DNA of 64,000 bases from NCBI RefSeq assembly GCF_017255415.1, contig NZ_JAFJZZ010000006.1:103785-167784 (forward strand). The letters are read 5' to 3'. Source of the DNA: Clostridium aminobutyricum. Lineage in GTDB: Bacteria > Bacillota > Clostridia > Peptostreptococcales > Anaerovoracaceae. Shown here piece after piece: positions 1 through 8,105 of the stretch (within the stretch, counting starts at the first letter, position 1; every line of letters starts with the position of its first letter). A model generated the notes under the pieces. It ran no database searches. It was not told the DNA's origin and saw only the letters and a list, made by a program, of their open reading frames with translations. Position numbers and translations under genes: made by a program.

Positions 1-12
1 AATATATTCATT

Positions 13-54
13 GTATACATTCTGTGAAGCGTTATTTGTACAAAATGTGTATAC
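13..54. promoter_or_regulatory. Possible regulatory palindrome at window edge
   Basis: An imperfect inverted repeat is visible, GTATACATT on the left and AATGTGTATAC on the right. It encloses TGTGAAGCG, a string that recurs upstream of the sigma-54 promoter near 2460 and, in part, near 7900. It may be the control region of a gene beyond the left edge. This is a pattern reading only; no promoter was recognised here. Confidence 0.25.
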
Positions 55-123
55 TTTTATCTACATATCCTGTGTCATTATGGGAGTACAACCGGAAAAC
101 AGAGCAACTGAAAAATGAGAATT

Positions 124-177
124 AAAAAACCTCTTATGGTAGAATCAACAATAATGAATCTACCAGAGGAGGTTTTT
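124..177 (-). terminator. Terminator after the thiolase gene
   Basis: The arms AACCTC...GGTAGA and TCTACC...GAGGTT form an interrupted stem just beyond the thiolase stop codon. Reading leftwards it ends in a T run. It is best read as the end of the two-gene SDR-thiolase transcript. Confidence 0.65.
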
Positions 178-203
178 CATTTTCTTTCCTATTGAATTAA
201 AAG

Positions 204-1385
204 CTATTCAAGATTTTCTATCACCGCTGCCATTGCCGGACCACCGCCAACGCAAAGAGAAGCAACTCCATAACGACCTTTGCTTCTTTTTAGTTCGTGT
301 ATCAAACTAACGATAATTCTAGCCCCTGTTGCACCAACCGGATGCCCAAGTGCAATACCCGATCCATTTACATTAACTTTATCCATATCGATACCCAATT
401 CCTTATTGCAGGCTAAGAACTGCGCAGCAAATGCTTCATTGATTTCAAAGCAATTGATATCTTGCATTGTTAAGCCTGCATAATCTAAGGCTTTAGGAAT
501 TGCATACACAGGTCCTATCCCCATATAATGTGGATCTACCCCATAGGATGCTGTTGAGACCAGTTTTGCTATTGGTTTTACCCCATACTTATTAACCGCC
601 TCTCCACTCATTAAAAGAACTGCTGCTGCTCCATCATTAAGGCTAGAAGCATTGCCTGCGGTTACTGTTCCATCTTTCTTAAACGCAGGGCGAAGTTTAC
701 CAAATGCATCAAAAGTAGTCGGTTTAGGATGTTCATCCGTGTCAATTATTTTCACATTCCCTTTTCTGTCCGTGATAGATACCGGAATAATTTCATCGAT
801 AAATTTACCTTCATGTTGTGCTTTAAGAGCTCGTTCATGGCTTAAAGCAGCATGTTGATCCTGGTCTTCTCTCGTTATGCCATATTTTTCGGCAAGATTT
901 TCTGCCGTAAGTCCCATATGGTATCCGCACATTGCACAATTTAAAGCATCATAGGTTAAGCTATCAACCATATTGATATCACCCAGCCGTTGTCCTTCTC
1001 TGGAATTTAACAATAAATGAGGTGCCTGAGACATGTTTTCAATACCTACAGCTACACCAACCTCTGTTTTACCAAGTAATATTTGCTGAGACAGCAACTC
1101 TATGGCTTTCATGCTTGAGCTGCATTGCTGATCAATTGTTGATGCATAACCTTTATCGGGGAATCCAGCTCCAAGCTGAATTTGACGTGCCGGATTACCT
1201 TTAACACCCTCTTTATACACCATGCCGCAGACTACTTCTTCGATTGAGTCGGGGCTAATACCCGCTGTTTCCACAACAGTCTTTGCAACAAGGATTCCAA
1301 GGTCAACTGCGCCAACCTTACTCAATGCTCCCATGAAATCACCAATCGGCGTTCTTTTGGCTGATACGATATAAACTTCCTTCAT
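204..1385 (-). CDS. Acetyl-CoA acetyltransferase (thiolase), first copy
   Basis: Cytosolic thiolase of 393 residues, the normal length for the family. It would condense two acetyl-CoA to acetoacetyl-CoA or cleave 3-oxoacyl-CoA. The nucleophile Cys88 lies in DQQCSSS; the second half carries the active-site His in ALGHPVGATG and the second Cys in LCVGGGPA. It follows an SDR reductase by 84 bases on the same strand, the arrangement of phaA/phaB-type acetoacetyl-CoA metabolism. The pair probably shares the sigma-54 promoter at 2456-2470. A second, distinct thiolase lies at 10974. Direction and chain-length preference cannot be read from sequence. Confidence 0.93.
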   Translation of the reverse strand: MKEVYIVSAKRTPIGDFMGALSKVGAVDLGILVAKTVVETAGISPDSIEEVVCGMVYKEGVKGNPARQIQLGAGFPDKGYASTIDQQCSSSMKAIELLSQQILLGKTEVGVAVGIENMSQAPHLLLNSREGQRLGDINMVDSLTYDALNCAMCGYHMGLTAENLAEKYGITREDQDQHAALSHERALKAQHEGKFIDEIIPVSITDRKGNVKIIDTDEHPKPTTFDAFGKLRPAFKKDGTVTAGNASSLNDGAAAVLLMSGEAVNKYGVKPIAKLVSTASYGVDPHYMGIGPVYAIPKALDYAGLTMQDINCFEINEAFAAQFLACNKELGIDMDKVNVNGSGIALGHPVGATGARIIVSLIHELKRSKGRYGVASLCVGGGPAMAAVIENLE

Positions 1386-1469
1386 AACTTCTTACCTCCA
1401 GAGTAAAAACTTTCTTACACAAAATCATGCATACAGATTTAGTTAGTAATAAGCAGTACAAGCTCTTCC

Positions 1470-2207
1470 TTAAAGCACTGCTGCTCCATCAACAGAAAGA
1501 ACAGCACCATTGATATATTTCGCTTCATCCGATGCTAGGAAAGCGAATGCAGAAGCAATTTCTTCTGGCTCACCTAAACGACCGGCTGGGATCTTCACTA
1601 GAATTTTTTCCTTCAACACATCTTCTGGAATTTTTCCCACCATTTCGGTTCCAATGAATCCAGGGGCCACGCAGTTAAATCGCAATCCTTTTTTGGCCAT
1701 TTCTTTTGCCCAAGTCTTCGTCATGCCAATAACTCCCCATTTCGTCGCAGCATAATTGGTTTGTCCTTGATTTCCAAAAAGGCCGACTACTGAAGATGTA
1801 TTGATTACAACACCAGAGCTTTGCTCAAGCATCGTCGGCAATACTGCTGATGTACAATTAAATGTACCAGTGAGATTGATAGCAATAACATCATCCCACT
1901 GCTCTTGCGTCATTTTCTTCATTGTTGCATCCTTTGTAACACCTGCATTGTTAATTAGCACGTCGATTCTTCCATATTTATCGATAACTTGCTTCGCTAG
2001 AAGCTTGCAGCTTTCTAAATCAGAAACATCGACTTTCATATAACAAACATCCCCCTGATCTTTCATCGCATCAGCAACTGCAGTTCCATCGGCACGTCCT
2101 GTAATAATTACTTTGGAACCCTCTTCAGCAAATCTCAACGCGGTTGCCTTGCCAATCCCTTTGGTTCCTCCTGTGATAATAACAACTTTTTCATTTAAAC
2201 CTTTCAT
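1470..2207 (-). CDS. SDR-family 3-oxoacyl reductase (FabG/PhaB-like)
   Basis: Short-chain dehydrogenase of 245 residues. The N-terminal cofactor motif is GGTKGIG, NNAG is present, the catalytic Ser is in NTSSVVG and the Tyr-Lys pair is in YAATKWG. It likely reduces 3-oxoacyl-CoA or 3-oxoacyl-ACP to the (R)-3-hydroxy form with NAD(P)H. Its position just upstream of a thiolase favours acetoacetyl-CoA reductase over fatty-acid synthesis, because no acyl carrier or fab genes are near. The locus also holds an HBD-type dehydrogenase that makes the opposite (S) stereoisomer. The FabG versus PhaB assignment is inference from context. Confidence 0.88.
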   Translation of the reverse strand: MKGLNEKVVIITGGTKGIGKATALRFAEEGSKVIITGRADGTAVADAMKDQGDVCYMKVDVSDLESCKLLAKQVIDKYGRIDVLINNAGVTKDATMKKMTQEQWDDVIAINLTGTFNCTSAVLPTMLEQSSGVVINTSSVVGLFGNQGQTNYAATKWGVIGMTKTWAKEMAKKGLRFNCVAPGFIGTEMVGKIPEDVLKEKILVKIPAGRLGEPEEIASAFAFLASDEAKYINGAVLSVDGAAVL

Positions 2208-2455
2208 AATCTACCTCTATCATTTCCTTTTCGTAAAACATTTTTCAGTCCTAAAAGTGAGGTATTCCTTCTGATTATTATTAAAATACTTTTGGATGAA
2301 TTTCATAGTTTATATGCTTTATGCAAATGAAAAATCCCCAACATTCATACCCTTTAGGAAGGTATGCGCGCTAATAACATCACGGAAAACCCTCTCACTT
2401 ATGACCTTTAACAACTACTATTCATGCTTTCAGTGCATTACATCCCTATTTAAAC

Positions 2456-2470
2456 GCAAGTACTATGCCA
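2456..2470 (-). promoter_or_regulatory. Sigma-54 (-24/-12) promoter for SDR-thiolase
   Basis: Minus-strand TGGCATAGTACTTGC fits the TGGCAC-N5-TTGC consensus, with GG and GC exactly 12 bases apart. It lies about 250 bases upstream of the SDR start codon. No gene intervenes. It is one of three such promoters in this locus, and a sigma-54 activator gene is present at 9069. Confidence 0.75.
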
Positions 2471-2510
2471 TATTTGATGCTTGTCCTTCACATTTACAAA
2501 ACAGTGTGCT

Positions 2511-2526
2511 CCATTCCAAAGAATTC
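2511..2526. promoter_or_regulatory. Conserved ATTC-N4-GAAT element upstream of sigma-54 promoter
   Basis: ATTC-CAAA-GAAT, extended outwards by CCATT and AATGG arms, begins 43 bases upstream of the -24 box. The same half-sites occur 43 bases from the promoter at 7719 and 53 bases from the one at 10861. It may be a binding site for the local regulator or a bending protein. Confidence 0.5.
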
Positions 2527-2632
2527 AATGGAAGTCAGCAATTGAATCTTCTATCTTACTTACTCACTTGTTAGTGAAAGTCTTACACAGCAGTAACGTT
2601 ATAACTTATTATTGTAGCGGTACATACACTTA

Positions 2633-2650
2633 TGTGAAGCGAAATATATA
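2633..2650. promoter_or_regulatory. GAAGCGAAATATA element, candidate enhancer site
   Basis: TGTGAAGCGAAATATATA lies about 167 bases upstream of the sigma-54 promoter. A nearly identical GAAGCGAAATATAC lies about 165 bases upstream of the promoter at 7719. That distance is typical for binding of a sigma-54 activator. The remainder of 2208-2750 shows no coding content. Confidence 0.4.
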
Positions 2651-2750
2651 CTATATACGATATACGTATCATTATCGCTACTCATGAAGGATTGTTGAAA
2701 AAGTCTCCGGAGATATTTTGTAATCTTCGCTGGACTGCATTAGTATATAA

Positions 2751-2788
2751 AACCCTCCAGATTAAGCCGTGAATTAATCTGGAGGGTT
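2751..2788 (-). terminator. Strong terminator after the GRE activase
   Basis: A perfect 15-bp stem (AACCCTCCAGATTAA paired with its complement) with an 8-base loop lies 5 bases beyond the activase stop. It is flanked by AAAA on the left, giving a U run in the leftward transcript. It separates the GRE unit from the SDR-thiolase unit. Confidence 0.85.
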
Positions 2789-2793
2789 CGCTT

Positions 2794-3732
2794 TTACGAT
2801 TCTGCCTTCCCCATGATAGAAATTTCAATTCCATGATCTTTATAGATTTTTTCAAGTTTCATCAGTTGTCCGTCTTCCGGCGTCTCAAATTCTTCCGGTG
2901 CATTGCCCAATTTTCTAGACTTAGAAACTCCCATTGAATGGTACGGCAGTATATTCGCTTCCTGCAGTCCCAGTTCATTCATCAATACGCATACTTTTTC
3001 AGCTGTCTCCGGTTGATCATTGATACCTTTTAGCATCGGCAACCGTATAATGATTTTTCTCCGATTCTCCGGATCGCTTGCAAGCCCCCTCAAATTGTCA
3101 CGGATAACATCCATATCCACTCCTGTTAGTTCTTTATGCGTCATTGAATCCATTGACTTGATATCAAATAATATCGTATCTGCCAATTTCGCAAGTTCTT
3201 TAAAGTCTTCCAAATCTCCGAATCCACTGGTATCCAGCGCAACGCTTAAATCATATTTCTTACAGGCTTCAGCAATTTCTTTCGCATAAGCTGCTTGGGC
3301 GAGGATTTCTCCTCCCGACAAGGTGATTCCGCCTCCCGTACTATCATAAAATTCTTTATCACGTACCAGTACGTTCATCAGATCTTCCAAGGAACGGTGT
3401 TCCCCTGCCGCACGTAAAGCTTCAGAACAGCAATTTTCTGCACAGAGACCGCAATGGATACATTTATCTCTGTCAATATGGATATCTTCCTCGGCTCCTG
3501 TGATAGCTCCCACAGGACAGACTTTAATGCATTCTCCGCATCGAATACACTTAGCCAGAGAATATAGAATATCGATATCGGAAGACAATAGTTCAGGATT
3601 GTGGCACCATTTGCAAGATAATGGACATCCTTTCAGAAATACTGTGGTACGAATACCGGGGCCGTCTTCTGTAGAAAACCTCTGAATGCCTCCTAAGAGC
3701 CCCTTTTTCTTGTCTTTCAAATTATTCACCAT
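2794..3732 (-). CDS. Glycyl-radical enzyme activase (radical SAM)
   Basis: Radical-SAM activating enzyme of 312 residues. It would use S-adenosylmethionine and a reduced [4Fe-4S] cluster to generate the glycyl radical on the neighbouring GRE. The SAM-cluster motif is CPLSCKWC (Cys36, Cys40, Cys43). A two-cluster ferredoxin insert follows, CIRCGECIKVCP at 62-73 and CIHCGLCAENC at 91-101, as in activases of the non-PFL eliminase class. The gene is 74 bases downstream of the GRE on the same strand, with a strong hairpin between them. Partner specificity is inferred from adjacency. Confidence 0.93.
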   Translation of the reverse strand: MVNNLKDKKKGLLGGIQRFSTEDGPGIRTTVFLKGCPLSCKWCHNPELLSSDIDILYSLAKCIRCGECIKVCPVGAITGAEEDIHIDRDKCIHCGLCAENCCSEALRAAGEHRSLEDLMNVLVRDKEFYDSTGGGITLSGGEILAQAAYAKEIAEACKKYDLSVALDTSGFGDLEDFKELAKLADTILFDIKSMDSMTHKELTGVDMDVIRDNLRGLASDPENRRKIIIRLPMLKGINDQPETAEKVCVLMNELGLQEANILPYHSMGVSKSRKLGNAPEEFETPEDGQLMKLEKIYKDHGIEISIMGKAES

Positions 3733-3758
3733 GCCTTTTTACTGCTCCTCTTTCAACA

Positions 3759-3788
3759 ATGTTGCATTGCCGAATGGCAATGCAACAT
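3759..3788 (-). other. Intercistronic hairpin between GRE and activase
   Basis: A perfect 13-bp stem (ATGTTGCATTGCC and complement) with a 4-base loop fills the gap between the two genes and stops just before the activase ribosome binding site. No T run follows, so it is more likely an mRNA processing or stability element than a full terminator. It would let the GRE accumulate in excess over its activase. Confidence 0.6.
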
Positions 3789-3806
3789 TATGTCATTGTT
3801 CAATCA

Positions 3807-6176
3807 TTATTCAGCACTATGGGCCGTTCTTGATATGATGGCATCCTGAACACCCTTATCCAACTCTGTAAAGTACGCCATGTATCCAGCTACGCGGACA
3901 AGTAAATCTCTGTAGTCTTCCGGTTTTTCTTGAGCTGCTCTCAGAGTTTCATCAGATACTACGTTAATCTGGATATGCTCTCCTAAGTGATTGAAATATG
4001 TCTTGATGACACCTCCTATCACATCGTGCCCTTTCTTTCCTGCAATGCTTCTCGAATCAAATCTCAGGTTAAACAACGCACCGTCATTACAATTGATCTG
4101 GTCTAGATGAGCAACTGAAAGTACTGCTGCCGTAGGACCATTTACGTCTCTTCCCATTGCCGGAGAAACATTGTCCGCAAGCGGCGCCCCTGCTGGTCTG
4201 CCGTCCGGTGTAGCTCCTACGCTTTTTCCTTGAACTACGTTCATGGACTGAGATTCAATGTCATAAGTGTATCTTCCGCCTCTGCTGTCTCTGTACTGAT
4301 CAATAAATATTCTAACGTGAGCAACAATTTTTCGTCCGATTTCATCAACTTCGGTGATATCATTACCGAATTTAGGCGCTTTATTTAATAAGGTCAGTCT
4401 GAGTGCTTCATTTCCTTCATAGTTCGTTTCAATTGCATGCATCAGCTCTTTTGGAGAAACACCCTTGTCATCATAAACAAACTTCTTTACTGCAGCAAGA
4501 GAGTCCATTGCATTCGCAAGCCCTGTTCCAAGAACACCGGATTCACTGTATTTAGCACCACCCTGCTGTAACGATTTTCCTTTCTCAATGCAATTGTCAA
4601 TCAACAATGATGAAAAAGGCATATTCTGACGAACCGCATGCAGAGAGGTTACTGCAGTATATCCAGTAAGCGTGAGATGATACATATAATCCAGCTGGCT
4701 GTAGAAGGCTTCAAGGAATTGTTCATATGTCTCAAAATCTTCAAATCTGCCGCATTTTACACCAATCATTTTCTTAGAAACAGGATCACATCCGTCATTC
4801 ATTGCAAGTTCAATACATTTTATGTAGTTTACATACCCAACCTGAGGTCTTCCATCTGTAAATCCTGCAATATTCGGCTGTACACAACCCGTAATGGACC
4901 AGTTTCTTGCCTCTTCAATCGTACAACCTTCGAACTTGTTCATCACCATCGGGATGACCAGCTTATCATTGAAGAACGCCGGTGTTGACAGTCCCTGCTG
5001 AATCATTGACACACCCATATCAAACACTTCTTTGGACAGATTGTCATGATGTCTCAAGGATACCGTCGGTTGCGATGTTTGAACGTCCGCATTGGCTTTC
5101 AGAACCAGCATCGTTGTCTCGTTGCAGCCATCCTTCCCATCGGCACCTATGCCGCCGATAATCATGTTCTGCCATACCGGGTATGCCGCAAAACTCTCAC
5201 TATAGAATCTGTTCTTCAGCTTAATAATATCGGTCATCTTAATAAAGAGGCACTCCAGCATTTCTTTTGCTTCATCTTCTGTGATCTTGCCAGCTTTCAG
5301 ATCCGTCACATAATAATCGTTCATATATCTGTCAAAAGGACCTAAGCTGTTTCCGTGTCCGTTGTTTTCGATGGTTACAATGATATGCATAAACCAAACG
5401 AACTGTACTGCTTCAAAGAATGAAGATGGTCCCTTTTCCGGAACATTGTTACAATTTTGGCTAATGGTAAGCAATTCCCTTTTCCTTGTTTCATTCTGCT
5501 CTTTTTCAGCCAGCTCTTCCGCCAGTTTTGAAAACCGGTTGGCGTATTTGATTGCTGCCTTTGCGGTGATGATCCCAGCTTGCCAAAAGTCCACTTTTTC
5601 CTGCTCTTCTCTGCACGTTACAGGCTTTTGCTTCACAATATTCTCTTCACACTCTTCGATGATCCTTGTCATACCGCCGTCAAACAGTCTCCAGTAATTC
5701 GGGATGATATGTCCTGTCGCACAGTCACGGGCACCTACCGTCATGGCATCGGCTTTCTCCGCCTCAATACTTTCTATCGGAAGAACGTCTGCTGTGACCT
5801 CATCAAATGACTTGCCTTCCCATCTTTTAAGAACATCTATAACCGCCTGTTTTTCTTCATCGCTTACAACCATCCGGTCAACCGGTCTAGTCGTGAATTC
5901 GTCTATTTCGTCCAGAATCCATTTAGCGGCAAATTCCGGATAAATTGGAGCACACCGCTGTTTATCGGTATGATTGCCGACAATCAGCTCGCCGTCCAGG
6001 ATGTAAATGGTCATATTCTCCAAGATATAATCCAACGACTTTGCCTTAAGGAGAATGTTAGGCTCGGAACCGAATTTTTCGTACGCTTCAGTAACAAGTC
6101 TTGCCCTCTCTGAACTAAAGGTATGTTTAGCTTCGATTTGTTGTTTTTTCAATTTTTCTACACGCTTTGTCATCAT
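3807..6176 (-). CDS. Glycyl-radical enzyme, eliminase-like, atypical active site
   Basis: GRE of 789 residues, the length of B12-independent glycerol dehydratase and of 4-hydroxyproline dehydratase (HypD). The PFL-like barrel spans most of the protein; the thiyl Cys431 is in TGCVQP and the radical Gly764 is in RVAGY near the C-terminus. Recalled eliminases (glycerol and propanediol dehydratase, CutC, HypD) have GCVE, where Glu is the catalytic base. Here that residue is Gln433, and the position equivalent to a second acidic residue of glycerol dehydratase appears to be Gln445. His156 and His274 of the family are kept. A P5C-reductase-like gene nearby recalls HypD loci, but the changed residues argue against simple HypD. 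The start is ATGATG, with GAGGAGGG upstream. The substrate is unknown. Confidence 0.9.
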   Translation of the reverse strand: MMTKRVEKLKKQQIEAKHTFSSERARLVTEAYEKFGSEPNILLKAKSLDYILENMTIYILDGELIVGNHTDKQRCAPIYPEFAAKWILDEIDEFTTRPVDRMVVSDEEKQAVIDVLKRWEGKSFDEVTADVLPIESIEAEKADAMTVGARDCATGHIIPNYWRLFDGGMTRIIEECEENIVKQKPVTCREEQEKVDFWQAGIITAKAAIKYANRFSKLAEELAEKEQNETRKRELLTISQNCNNVPEKGPSSFFEAVQFVWFMHIIVTIENNGHGNSLGPFDRYMNDYYVTDLKAGKITEDEAKEMLECLFIKMTDIIKLKNRFYSESFAAYPVWQNMIIGGIGADGKDGCNETTMLVLKANADVQTSQPTVSLRHHDNLSKEVFDMGVSMIQQGLSTPAFFNDKLVIPMVMNKFEGCTIEEARNWSITGCVQPNIAGFTDGRPQVGYVNYIKCIELAMNDGCDPVSKKMIGVKCGRFEDFETYEQFLEAFYSQLDYMYHLTLTGYTAVTSLHAVRQNMPFSSLLIDNCIEKGKSLQQGGAKYSESGVLGTGLANAMDSLAAVKKFVYDDKGVSPKELMHAIETNYEGNEALRLTLLNKAPKFGNDITEVDEIGRKIVAHVRIFIDQYRDSRGGRYTYDIESQSMNVVQGKSVGATPDGRPAGAPLADNVSPAMGRDVNGPTAAVLSVAHLDQINCNDGALFNLRFDSRSIAGKKGHDVIGGVIKTYFNHLGEHIQINVVSDETLRAAQEKPEDYRDLLVRVAGYMAYFTELDKGVQDAIISRTAHSAE

Positions 6177-6534
6177 AATAAAAATCCCTCCTCTTAGTTA
6201 AAACCCATAAAGACAGAAATCTTGTTTTCTTCCTTATTGCTTATTTTATCCGTCTCTATCCTAACATTAAAAAAATTTTGTCTATTAGTAAAGCACATAT
6301 ATTTAATATAGATATTAACCATTTGTAATACTGAGTTTGTAGCTCTTTTTCAGTATTTAAAAATAAAAGCAGCATTGATACGTGAAGATTGAGTTCTACA
6401 ACTATGAGCGAATACAATTAAAAAGCGAGAAGACACCTGTTGAAACGAGGTATCAACTCGCAAGTTAACGTTTGATTTATCAGTCAGAGGTTTTTCATTT
6501 TCCGTCCTGTTTTCCGACCGCACTCTACTTTTTC
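6177..6534. other. Intergenic region between LysR gene and GRE
   Basis: This 358-base AT-rich stretch has no credible gene. No -24/-12 promoter was seen. AT-rich strings and an ATTACAAATGGTTAAT near-palindrome around 6317-6332 (minus strand) could form a sigma-A promoter or LysR site for the GRE, but neither is convincing. An imperfect GCGAG/CTCGC hairpin lies near 6440-6465. The GRE may be read from here or by read-through of the LysR transcript. Confidence 0.4.
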
Positions 6535-7446
6535 CTATTCTCCGCTCAATAAAATTTCCTTGGTACATTTGATAAACCGTTCCATTGCAGGAGAGACACC
6601 TTGTAAAGAACGAACCGCCATCCCCAGCTGACGATACGCCGGAGGATATAAAGGTTTTATTACTAAGCCCTTGAAATAACTGCCAAGAACTTTATTCAGA
6701 ATCAGTTCCGGCAACAAGCTGATTCCTAAATTCTGTTCCACCATAAACAAAATGGTGTAATCTGAATTAGAAGCAAACGTGGCTTTCTCCTGAATTCCCA
6801 TCTGTTCAAAATATCTGCTAATATCCATGTCCGGTCCGTCCAAAGACCTACACATGATAAACGGTTCTTTCATAAGCATTTCCGCCGGCACCTGATCGTA
6901 TTCCGTCAAAGGATGATGTTCAGGCAAGACTACCAGATACAGGTCTCTTTTAAGGTCGATCCATTCAAAAGTATGATGCGGCTGCCTACTGATAAAGCAA
7001 AGTTCGATAAAACCGTCAGACAACCATTCCTCTAGACGCCACATGCTGTCTTCTTCCACAAGTTCGATTTGAATGGCTGGATATCTTTCATGAAAAGACC
7101 GGATCACATGAGGCAACCAAACCCCTGCCATTGTAGGAAAACTGCCAATTCGCACCTTGCCAGTCTCCAGCCCCCGTATCAAATCAAATTCTTGATTCAG
7201 TTTATCACTGATCCTCACTAGCTCTTTTATGGTAGGAAGCACCTGCTGCCCTTCCTGTGTTAGCAGTACACCTTTATTGCTTCTCCTTAAAAGTCGAAAC
7301 CCGATTTCCCTTTCAAGACTGTTCATCATATGGGAGATTCCGGCCTGAGTATATCCTACCTCATCACAAACTTTAATAAAGCTGCCTTTACCAATGGTGT
7401 CAAGTAATACCTCATACTTCTTTATATCCAATTTTATTCCTCTCAT
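6535..7446 (-). CDS. LysR-family transcriptional regulator
   Basis: LysR-type regulator of 303 residues. The N-terminal winged helix (about 1-65) reads KYEVLLDTIGKGSFIKVCDE then AGISHMMNSLE, followed by a substrate-binding fold (about 93-295). It probably binds a metabolite of the neighbouring GRE pathway and controls the GRE and the divergent P5C-reductase-like gene. A start at 7446 has GAGGGA directly against the ATG. A TTG at 7431, preceded by AGAGGAATAAAA, is an alternative start. A sigma-54 promoter about 270 bases upstream would place the regulator under the same control as the pathway genes. Confidence 0.88.
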   Translation of the reverse strand: MRGIKLDIKKYEVLLDTIGKGSFIKVCDEVGYTQAGISHMMNSLEREIGFRLLRRSNKGVLLTQEGQQVLPTIKELVRISDKLNQEFDLIRGLETGKVRIGSFPTMAGVWLPHVIRSFHERYPAIQIELVEEDSMWRLEEWLSDGFIELCFISRQPHHTFEWIDLKRDLYLVVLPEHHPLTEYDQVPAEMLMKEPFIMCRSLDGPDMDISRYFEQMGIQEKATFASNSDYTILFMVEQNLGISLLPELILNKVLGSYFKGLVIKPLYPPAYRQLGMAVRSLQGVSPAMERFIKCTKEILLSGE

Positions 7447-7718
7447 TCCCTCTTTAACTCTAATGCATTAACTAAAGAGGTCTATCATAAATGACAAAGC
7501 GAGCTAAAAAAGCTTCCTCTGAACATCTATTGGGTATCCTAATTCTAAGCCTCTAAATCATTCTTCTTGTTATTTTTTTGACGAACAAGGACATAAATAT
7601 ATATCTAAAAATGATGGCTGGCGCTTCATTCGTAGATATATCCATTACTTTTATTTTCTATCCAAAACAGTGCCACTAAATTTACGACTTAGCGCTAATC
7701 ATTTTATGTTAATACAAA

Positions 7719-7733
7719 GCAAGTATCATGCCA
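7719..7733 (-). promoter_or_regulatory. Sigma-54 promoter upstream of LysR-GRE unit
   Basis: Minus-strand TGGCATGATACTTGC matches the -24/-12 consensus with the required 12-base GG-to-GC spacing. It differs from the promoter at 2456-2470 in only three positions. It points toward the LysR gene and the GRE. The long untranslated leader (about 270 bases) matches that at the SDR-thiolase promoter (about 250 bases). Confidence 0.72.
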
Positions 7734-7775
7734 TTTTTACTTAATGGCTTTTTGAATATTTAAAAAATTTGTGCT

Positions 7776-7787
7776 ATTCCACCGAAT
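7776..7787. promoter_or_regulatory. Conserved ATTC-N4-GAAT element, second copy
   Basis: ATTC-CACC-GAAT begins 43 bases upstream of the -24 box, exactly as at 2513-2524. Both copies are preceded by GTGCT, and the flanks match TATT/AATA here against CCATT/AATGG there, so the outer arms vary in a compensated way. Confidence 0.5.
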
Positions 7788-7896
7788 TCAATAAAAGTTG
7801 AGGGTTGAAGTCTATTTTATCTGAGTCAAACTTTGTATCCAAAATTCACATAACTTCATTTTCATCCTTTGAATCGTAGTATCATATTTACATAAA

Positions 7897-7910
7897 GAAG
7901 CGAAATATAC
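7897..7910. promoter_or_regulatory. GAAGCGAAATATAC element, second copy
   Basis: This string is nearly identical to 2636-2650 and sits at the same distance, about 165 bases, from its sigma-54 promoter. It is a candidate activator-binding site. It also lies about 120 bases upstream of the sigma-A promoter of the divergent P5C-reductase-like gene. Confidence 0.4.
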
Positions 7911-8016
7911 ACAAAGTTGTAGCAAAAACAAACAAGTGATGTATCTATATCACTACGAACCAATTTGACTCTATTTGAATGAGGCCAACAGATATTTTAA
8001 AAAGCACGAATAAATA

Positions 8017-8045
8017 TTGACTTTATTTTAACAATATAGTAGTAT
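8017..8045 (+). promoter_or_regulatory. Sigma-A promoter for the P5C-reductase-like gene
   Basis: TTGACT, a 17-base spacer and TAGTAT form a good vegetative promoter 60 bases ahead of the start codon. The gene is therefore probably not sigma-54 dependent, although it shares the control region with the divergent LysR gene. Confidence 0.65.
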
Positions 8046-8105
8046 GATTCCGCAGGCGACATCATACACCTGCTTATACTTATTAAGTTTGAAAGGAAGA
8101 ATATA

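Noticed and set aside
3807..6176. Calling the GRE pyruvate formate-lyase.
   Set aside because: PFL has adjacent catalytic cysteines (CC). This protein has a single Cys431 in GCVQP and aligns better with the dehydratase-type GREs.
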